Below are positions 58,487 to 64,000 of a DNA stretch of 64,000 bases, piece by piece. Under the pieces are notes generated by a model. The model saw nothing but the letters and a program-made list of their open reading frames with translations. It searched no databases and was not told the origin of the DNA. Position 1 is the stretch's first letter. Each line of letters starts with the position of its first letter. Source of the stretch: Nocardia transvalensis NBRC 15921 (GTDB lineage Bacteria; Actinomycetota; Actinomycetes; Mycobacteriales; Mycobacteriaceae); the NCBI RefSeq assembly GCF_000308875.1, contig NZ_BAGL01000019.1, positions 1-64,000 of the forward strand, in the 5' to 3' direction. Both the position numbers and the translations under genes were made by a program.

Positions 58487-59986
58487 ATGGTTCGTGAACT
58501 GACACATTTCATCGGCGGGAAGCATGTGGCCGGGTCGTCCGGCACGTTCGGTGACGTCTACGACCCGAGCGTGGGGCAGGTGCAGGCGCGGGTGCCGCTG
58601 GCCGGCGTGGCCGAGGTCGAGGCGGCCGTGGCGAACGCGGCCGCCGCGCAGCCGGAGTGGGCGGCGTTCAACCCGCAGAAGCGGGCGCGGGTGCTGATGA
58701 AGTTCCTGACGCTGGTGCAGGACGAGATGGATTCGCTCGCGGCGCTGCTGTCGTCGGAGCACGGCAAGACCATCGCGGACGCCAAGGGCGATATCCAGCG
58801 CGGGCTCGAGGTCGTCGAATTCGCCACCGGCATACCGCATCTGCTCAAGGGTGAGTACACCGAGAGCGCGGGCACCGGCATCGACGTGTATTCGCTGCGC
58901 CAGCCGCTGGGCGTGGTCGCGGGCATCACGCCGTTCAACTTCCCGGCCATGATCCCGCTGTGGAAGGCCGGTCCGGCACTGGCGTGCGGAAACGCGTTCG
59001 TGCTCAAGCCTTCCGAGCGCGATCCGTCCGTGCCGCTGCGGCTGGCCGAGCTGTTCCTCGAGGCGGGGCTGCCCGCCGGGGTGTTCAACGTGGTCAACGG
59101 CGACAAGGTGGCCGTGGACGCGCTGCTGACCGATCCGCGCGTCCAGGCCGTGGGATTCGTGGGTTCGACGCCGATCGCGCAGTACATCTACGAGACCGCG
59201 ACCGCGCACGGCAAGCGCGCCCAGTGCTTCGGCGGCGCCAAGAACCACGCGATCGTCATGCCGGACGCCGACCTCGACGACGTGGCGGACCAGCTGATCG
59301 GCGCCGGCTACGGTTCGGCGGGCGAGCGCTGCATGGCCGTGTCTGTTGCCGTGCCCGTCGGTGAGGAGACCGCGGAGCGCTTGCGCGCCAAGCTGATCGA
59401 GCGTGTGCGGAAGCTGAATGTCGGCCGCTCCGACGATCCGGGCGCCGATTTCGGCCCGCTGGTCGGCCGCGACGGCGTGGACCGGGTGAACGCCTATGTC
59501 CAGGTCGGTGTCGATGAGGGCGCCGAGCTGGTGATCGACGGGCGCGGCGTCACGGTCGACGGTGCGGCGGACGGATTCTTCGCCGGGGCAACGCTGTTCG
59601 ACAACGTCACCCCCGAGATGCGCATCTACAAGGAAGAGATCTTCGGCCCGGTGCTGACCATCGTGCGCGCGAAGGACTACGAGGAGGCGCTGCGCCTGCC
59701 GAACGAGCACGAATACGGCAACGGCGTCGCCATTTTCACCCGCGACGGCGATACCGCCCGCGATTTCGCGGCGCGGGTGCAGGTCGGCATGGTCGGCGTG
59801 AACGTGCCGATTCCGGTGCCGATCGCCTACCACACCTTCGGCGGCTGGAAGCGTTCCGGCTTCGGCGATCTCAACCAGCACGGCCCCGACTCCATCCGCT
59901 TCTACACCAAGACCAAGACGGTGACGCAGCGCTGGCCGAAGGGACTCAAGGAGTCCAATGCCTTCGTCATCCCGACGATGGATTGA
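58487..59986 (+). CDS. mmsA: CoA-acylating methylmalonate-semialdehyde dehydrogenase MmsA
   Basis: 499 aa. NAD+- and CoA-dependent oxidation of methylmalonate semialdehyde to propionyl-CoA, the last step of valine catabolism. VAGITPFNFPAMIPLWK, VGFVGSTPIAQYIYE, FGGAKNHAIVMPDA and active-site GSAGERCMAVSVAV (Cys282), plus RIYKEEIFGPVL. ATG 58487 (MVRELTHFIGGK) chosen to match family N-termini. First gene of the operon. Confidence 0.96.
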   Translation: MVRELTHFIGGKHVAGSSGTFGDVYDPSVGQVQARVPLAGVAEVEAAVANAAAAQPEWAAFNPQKRARVLMKFLTLVQDEMDSLAALLSSEHGKTIADAKGDIQRGLEVVEFATGIPHLLKGEYTESAGTGIDVYSLRQPLGVVAGITPFNFPAMIPLWKAGPALACGNAFVLKPSERDPSVPLRLAELFLEAGLPAGVFNVVNGDKVAVDALLTDPRVQAVGFVGSTPIAQYIYETATAHGKRAQCFGGAKNHAIVMPDADLDDVADQLIGAGYGSAGERCMAVSVAVPVGEETAERLRAKLIERVRKLNVGRSDDPGADFGPLVGRDGVDRVNAYVQVGVDEGAELVIDGRGVTVDGAADGFFAGATLFDNVTPEMRIYKEEIFGPVLTIVRAKDYEEALRLPNEHEYGNGVAIFTRDGDTARDFAARVQVGMVGVNVPIPVPIAYHTFGGWKRSGFGDLNQHGPDSIRFYTKTKTVTQRWPKGLKESNAFVIPTMD

Positions 59987-59988
59987 GC

Positions 59989-61128
59989 GTGTTCCAACTC
60001 GACGAGGACGAGAGGGCGATCACCGAGACCGCGCGTGGTTTCGCCGACGAACTGCTCGCGCCGCACGCCCTGGAATGGGATGAGCGCAAACACTTCCCGG
60101 TCGATGTGGTGCGCAAGGCGGGCTCGCTCGGCATGGGCGGCGTCTACGTCGGCGAGGACGTGGGCGGGTCCGGACTGCGCCGGTTGGACGCGGTCCGTGT
60201 CTTCGAGCAGCTGGCGACCGGATGTCCGGCGATCGCCGCGTACATCTCCATCCACAACATGGTGGCGTGGATGATCGACAGTTACGGCAATGAGGCGCAA
60301 CGTCATCGGTGGCTGCCGGGCCTGACGGCGATGGACCAGCTCGGCAGCTACGCGCTGACCGAGCCCGGGGTCGGCTCGGACGCGGCGGCGTTGAGCACCA
60401 AGGCCGTTCGCGACGGTGACGACTATCTGCTCACCGGCGTCAAGCAATTCATCTCCGGCGCGGGCAGCACCGATGTGTATGTGGTGATGGCACGCACCGG
60501 AGATTCCGGCGCCGGTGGCATCTCCGCGTTCATCGTGCCGGCCGACACCCCCGGAATCTCGTTCGGCGCCAACGAGAAGAAGATGGGCTGGAACGCGCAG
60601 CCCACCCGGCAGGTCGTCTTCGACGAGGCACGGGTGCCCGCGGCGAATCTGCTCGGCGCGGAGGGCAACGGGTTCCGCATCGCCATGAACGGCCTCAACG
60701 GTGGGCGGCTCAATATCGCGGCGTGCTCGCTCGGCGGCGCGCAGGCGGCGCTGGACAGGACCGTCTCGTATCTCGCGCAGCGCGAGGCATTCGGCGCACG
60801 GCTGCTGGACAATCCGGCGCTGCAATTCGAGCTGGCCGATATGCGTACCGCGGTGGAGGCGTCCCGGACGCTGCTGTGGCGGGCCGCGGCCGCGCTCGAC
60901 GCCGATGCCGGCGACAAGGTGGAACTCTGCGCGATGGCCAAGCGCTTCACCACCGACGCCGGCTTCGAAGTGGCCAACAAGGCCCTCCAATTGCACGGCG
61001 GCTACGGCTATCTCGCCGAATACGGCGTGGAGAAGATCGTCCGGGATCTGCGCGTGCACCAGATCCTCGAGGGCACCAACGAAATCATGCGGGTGGTCGT
61101 CGCCCGATCAGTGGTAGGAGCAACATGA
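59989..61128 (+). CDS. fadE9: Isobutyryl-CoA dehydrogenase, FadE9-like
   Basis: 379 aa flavoprotein oxidising isobutyryl-CoA to methacrylyl-CoA. YALTEPGVGSDAAAL, QFISGAGSTDVYVVMARTG, KKMGWNAQPTRQVVF, and ILEGTNEIMRVVVAR with the catalytic Glu. GTG 59989 (MFQLDEDERAI) fits the FadE9 N-terminus; TTG 59983 overlapping the mmsA stop is an alternative. Overlaps the next gene by 4 bp. Confidence 0.94.
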   Translation: MFQLDEDERAITETARGFADELLAPHALEWDERKHFPVDVVRKAGSLGMGGVYVGEDVGGSGLRRLDAVRVFEQLATGCPAIAAYISIHNMVAWMIDSYGNEAQRHRWLPGLTAMDQLGSYALTEPGVGSDAAALSTKAVRDGDDYLLTGVKQFISGAGSTDVYVVMARTGDSGAGGISAFIVPADTPGISFGANEKKMGWNAQPTRQVVFDEARVPAANLLGAEGNGFRIAMNGLNGGRLNIAACSLGGAQAALDRTVSYLAQREAFGARLLDNPALQFELADMRTAVEASRTLLWRAAAALDADAGDKVELCAMAKRFTTDAGFEVANKALQLHGGYGYLAEYGVEKIVRDLRVHQILEGTNEIMRVVVARSVVGAT

Positions 61129-62222
61129 GCGACGAGGTTCTCATCGACAAGCGCGACGGGCTCGGCCTGATCACGCTCAACCGGCCCAAGGCCATCAACG
61201 CACTGAATCATCCGATGGCACTGGCCGTTCTGGCCGCGCTGCGGCAGTGGGCCGAGGACGACGAGGTGCGCGCGGTCGTGGTGACCGGTGCGGGTGAGCG
61301 CGGGCTGTGCGCGGGCGGCGATATCGTCGCCATCTACGAGGACGCCAAGGACTCCGACGGCGGTGCGGGGTCGCCGTCGGGGAAGTTCTGGCGCGACGAG
61401 TACATCCTCAACGCCTACATCGGCCGCTACCCGAAGCCGTACGTGGTCGTCATGGACGGCATCGTGATGGGCGGCGGCGTGGGCCTGTCCGGGCACGGCA
61501 GTCACCGCATCGTCACCGAGCGCTCCAAGGTCGGCATGCCCGAGACCGGTATCGGTTTCGTCCCGGATGTCGGTGGTACACACCTGCTTTCGCGGACGCC
61601 GGGAGAGATCGGCACGCATGTCGCGCTCACCGCCGCGCGCATGGGGGTCGGTGACGCCATCGCCGCCGGATTCGCCGACTACTACGTCCCTTCCGATCGG
61701 ATTCCGTCGCTGCTCGAGGCCCTGCGCACCGCCGAACCGGAGGTCGCGATCGCCAAATTCGCCCAGGCCGCGCCGCCGTCCGAGCTTGTCGCGCAACGGC
61801 AGTGGATCGATGCCTGCTACAGCGCCGATACCGTCGAGGAGATCGTGTCGCGGTTGCGGGCGCATCCGTCCGCGGCGGCGAATGCCGCGGCCTCTGACGT
61901 CATGGCGAAATCGCCGGTGGCACTGAAGGTGACATTGCGATCGCTGCGCAATGCCCGCACTCTTGCCACCCTGGAGGAGACGCTGAACGAGGAGTACCGC
62001 GTCTCGGTCGCCGCCCTGTCCAGCCACGATCTGGTCGAGGGTATCCGCGCGCAGGTGGTCGACAAGGACCGCGATCCGCAGTGGCAGCCCGCCACTCTCG
62101 ACGACGTCACGGCCGAGCAGGTCGACTCCTACTTCACCGCACTGGGCGACGACGATCTGGATCTCGTTGCCCCGGAAGGACCTCCGTATGAGCGTCAGGG
62201 CCGGAGGCGGCAGCATGCGTAA
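61125..62222 (+). CDS. 3-hydroxyisobutyryl-CoA hydrolase (crotonase fold)
   Basis: 365 aa. Hydrolyses 3-hydroxyisobutyryl-CoA to 3-hydroxyisobutyrate. The crotonase core is distinguished by MPETGIGFVPDVGGTHLLSR with the Glu/Asp pair, LCAGGDIVAIYEDAK, and the ~100-residue C-terminal extension of this subgroup (VALKVTLRSLRNAR). It is longer than enoyl-CoA hydratases. Would act before mmsB. Confidence 0.93.
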   Translation: MSDEVLIDKRDGLGLITLNRPKAINALNHPMALAVLAALRQWAEDDEVRAVVVTGAGERGLCAGGDIVAIYEDAKDSDGGAGSPSGKFWRDEYILNAYIGRYPKPYVVVMDGIVMGGGVGLSGHGSHRIVTERSKVGMPETGIGFVPDVGGTHLLSRTPGEIGTHVALTAARMGVGDAIAAGFADYYVPSDRIPSLLEALRTAEPEVAIAKFAQAAPPSELVAQRQWIDACYSADTVEEIVSRLRAHPSAAANAAASDVMAKSPVALKVTLRSLRNARTLATLEETLNEEYRVSVAALSSHDLVEGIRAQVVDKDRDPQWQPATLDDVTAEQVDSYFTALGDDDLDLVAPEGPPYERQGRRRQHA

Positions 62223-63156
62223 CCACGGAGGCCCCGCTCATACGGACGAAAGAGCACAGTTGGCTACGACTGTCGCATTCCTGGGCCTCGGGCATATGGG
62301 CGGGCCGATGGCCGCGAACCTGGTGCGGGCCGGATACCGTGTGCTGGCCTTCGATCCGGTCCCGGCCGCGCGGGAGCAGGCGCGTGCCGACGGGGCCACG
62401 GTGATCGATACCGCCGTGGCGGCCGTTGCCGAGGCCGAGGTGGTTGTCACCATGCTGCCCAATGGTCGCATCGTGCTCGACGTCTACCGCGAGATCCTCG
62501 ACGCCGCCGCGCCGGGCACGCTGTTCGTCGACTGCTCCACGATCGATGTCGCCGATGCCAAACAGGCCGCGGAACAGGCTGTGGCCGCGGGACATCGGGC
62601 CCTGGACGCCCCGGTCTCCGGCGGCGTCTCGGGCGCGGCCGCGGGCACCCTGACCTTCATGGTCGGCGGTGCGGCCGAGGATTTCGCTGCCGCACTGCCG
62701 CTGCTCGAGGTGATGGGCGGCAAGGTCGTGCACTGCGGCGGAGCGGGCGTCGGGCAGGCCGCCAAGATCTGCAACAACATGATGCTGGGCATCTCCATGA
62801 TCGGTCTGTCCGAGGCCATCGTGCTGGGCGAGAAACTGGGACTGAGTCACGACAGGTTCTTCGACGTCGTCTCCACGGCCTCGGGCCAGTGCTGGTCGCT
62901 GACCACCTACTGCCCGGTGCCCGGACCCGTGCCCACCAGCCCCGCCAACAACGACTACCAGCCCGGCTTCGCCACCGCGCTGATGACCAAAGATCTGGGC
63001 CTGGCCGCGAACGCGCTGCGCGACAACGGCGTCGACGGGCGGATCGGCCTGCTCGCCGCCGAACTGTACGAGCGGTTCAACCAGGACGCCGCGGAGAAGG
63101 ACTTCTCCGCTATCGTCACCGATATCCGTACCCGATCCGGAGAGGAACAGCTGTGA
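62215..63156 (+). CDS. mmsB: 3-hydroxyisobutyrate dehydrogenase MmsB
   Basis: 313 aa, NAD+-dependent. [19 protein letters not shown] (cofactor site), [16 protein letters not shown] (substrate loop), [15 protein letters not shown] with the catalytic Lys. ATG 62215 has GGAGG seven bases upstream; a ~17-residue unconserved leader precedes the fold. Overlaps its neighbours by 8 and 4 bp. Confidence 0.95.
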   Translation: MRNHGGPAHTDERAQLATTVAFLGLGHMGGPMAANLVRAGYRVLAFDPVPAAREQARADGATVIDTAVAAVAEAEVVVTMLPNGRIVLDVYREILDAAAPGTLFVDCSTIDVADAKQAAEQAVAAGHRALDAPVSGGVSGAAAGTLTFMVGGAAEDFAAALPLLEVMGGKVVHCGGAGVGQAAKICNNMMLGISMIGLSEAIVLGEKLGLSHDRFFDVVSTASGQCWSLTTYCPVPGPVPTSPANNDYQPGFATALMTKDLGLAANALRDNGVDGRIGLLAAELYERFNQDAAEKDFSAIVTDIRTRSGEEQL

Positions 63157-63929
63157 GCGATTTGGAGACCATTCTGCTGGAGCGCAAGGGTCGCGTCGCC
63201 CTGATCACGCTGAACCGGCCGAAGGCGCTCAACGCGCTGAATTCGCAGGTGCTCACCGATATCACCGCGGCTCTGGACGAGCTCGAGGCCGACGAGAACG
63301 TCGGCGCGGTCGTGCTGACCGGGTCGGAGAAGGCGTTCGCGGCCGGTGCGGACATCAAGGAGATGCAGAGCAAGTCCTATATGGACATGTTCCTGGCCGA
63401 CCATTTCGCCGGGTGGGATCGCCTCGCCGCCTTCCGTAAGCCGATCATCGCGGCGGTCGCCGGGTACGCCCTGGGCGGCGGCTGCGAACTGGCCATGATG
63501 TGCGACATCCTGCTGGCCGCCGATACGGCCAAGTTCGGTCAGCCCGAGATCAAGCTGGGCGTCATCCCCGGCATGGGCGGCTCGCAGCGCCTCACCCGCG
63601 CCGTCGGCAAGGCCAAGGCCATGGATCTGGTGCTGACCGGCCGCAACATGGGCGCCGAGGAGGCCGAGCGCGCGGGTCTGGTCGCCCGCATCGTCCCCGC
63701 GGCCGACCTGGTGGCGACCGCCCTCGAGGTGGCCGAGACCATCGCCTCCATGTCGCTGCCGTCGGTGATCATCGCGAAGGAGGCGGTCAACCGCTCCTAC
63801 GAGACCACCCTCACCGAGGGCCTCCGCTTCGAACGCCGCGTCTTCCACTCCCTCTTCGCCACCGAGGACCAGAAAGAAGGCATGACCGCCTTCGTCGAGA
63901 AGCGCCCCGCGGACTTCACCAACCGCTGA
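63153..63929 (+). CDS. echA8: Enoyl-CoA hydratase EchA8
   Basis: 258 aa. Hydrates trans-2-enoyl-CoA (here probably methacrylyl-CoA from FadE9). [27 protein letters not shown] (first catalytic Glu), [20 protein letters not shown] (second Glu) and the C-terminal [15 protein letters not shown] 63153 overlaps the mmsB stop by 4 bp (GTGA). Completes isobutyryl-CoA to propionyl-CoA conversion within the operon. Confidence 0.95.
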   Translation: MSDLETILLERKGRVALITLNRPKALNALNSQVLTDITAALDELEADENVGAVVLTGSEKAFAAGADIKEMQSKSYMDMFLADHFAGWDRLAAFRKPIIAAVAGYALGGGCELAMMCDILLAADTAKFGQPEIKLGVIPGMGGSQRLTRAVGKAKAMDLVLTGRNMGAEEAERAGLVARIVPAADLVATALEVAETIASMSLPSVIIAKEAVNRSYETTLTEGLRFERRVFHSLFATEDQKEGMTAFVEKRPADFTNR

Positions 63930-63943
63930 GGCGAGATTACTTG

Positions 63944-63970
63944 GGGGGCACCGGATGTGCCGGTGTCCCC
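63944..63970 (+). terminator. Terminator hairpin after echA8
   Basis: GGGGGCACCGG (63944-63954), loop ATGTG, CCGGTGTCCCC (63960-63970), 11-bp stem with one G-U. 14 bp after the echA8 stop. Confidence 0.65.
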
Positions 63971-64000
63971 GCCACCTCGACCGGGGAGGGGGAGGTGCCG

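Noticed and set aside
1..64000. tRNA, rRNA, riboswitch or prophage/IS content
   Set aside because: Reading both strands I found no tRNA-like cloverleaf, rRNA segment, known riboswitch core, transposase or phage gene; a tRNAscan or Rfam search would be decisive.

Overview
This 64 kb window is high-GC actinobacterial chromosome. It is most consistent with Nocardia or a close mycolic-acid-containing relative. The grounds are a block that matches the Mycobacterium tuberculosis accA3 / birA / PH-domain / GtrA / purK / purE / fadE25 neighbourhood, a secreted antigen-85-type mycolyltransferase-like protein, a DesA1-type acyl-ACP desaturase, a deazaflavin (F420)-type reductase domain, a mycothiol-dependent-isomerase-family protein, frequent GTG/TTG starts and very strong GC3 bias. 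I see no rRNA, tRNA, CRISPR array, insertion sequence or phage genes. The density is that of an ordinary core and semi-core chromosome.

Layout. 0-14 kb: accA3, a Ser/Thr kinase, a DUF1707 protein, birA, an acyl-ACP desaturase, a PH-domain protein, an OmpR-type two-component system, a GtrA protein, purK-purE, a TetR regulator and fadE25. 14-24 kb: small hypotheticals, a GlcD-type FAD oxidase, a GroES-like protein, a divergent TetR/drug-exporter pair with twin operators, a HIT / maleylpyruvate-isomerase-like / peptidase E operon, and the three-gene pnt proton-translocating transhydrogenase. 24-34 kb: an SDR with its TetR regulator, an MFS/AraC pair, a thioesterase, and the branched-chain 2-oxoacid dehydrogenase operon (bkdABC) with a divergent Lrp regulator. 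34-50 kb: a MarR protein fused to an F420-type reductase, a BenE-type transporter, a sulfurtransferase, a secreted DUF1524 nuclease lipoprotein, a mycolyltransferase-like protein, a SNF2 helicase/SWIM pair, and a Baeyer-Villiger monooxygenase/SDR/TetR cluster. 50-64 kb: IcmF, a four-gene cluster of uncharacterised envelope proteins, and a tightly overlapped valine/isobutyrate operon (mmsA, fadE9, 3-hydroxyisobutyryl-CoA hydrolase, mmsB, echA8).

How parts fit together. bkdABC turns branched-chain 2-oxoacids into acyl-CoAs. The mmsA operon takes isobutyryl-CoA on to propionyl-CoA. IcmF can interconvert isobutyryl-CoA and n-butyryl-CoA. An almost identical 18-bp palindrome lies in front of both icmF and mmsA, so the two units probably share one regulator. 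AccA3 and BirA link to the same acyl-CoA pool through biotin-dependent carboxylation.

Most unusual points. (1) A family of short palindromic elements, at 8 loci with 11 hairpins, has covarying arms and a conserved loop; one inverted pair is inserted in frame inside icmF. (2) A MarR-FDOR fusion gene is preceded by a perfect 38-bp AT-rich palindrome and a 35-bp hairpin. (3) The envelope cluster at 54.2-58.3 kb encodes two paralogous secreted domains, and two of its genes carry apparent frameshifts in low-complexity segments. (4) Two long unrelated-arm hairpins bracket the two-component system.
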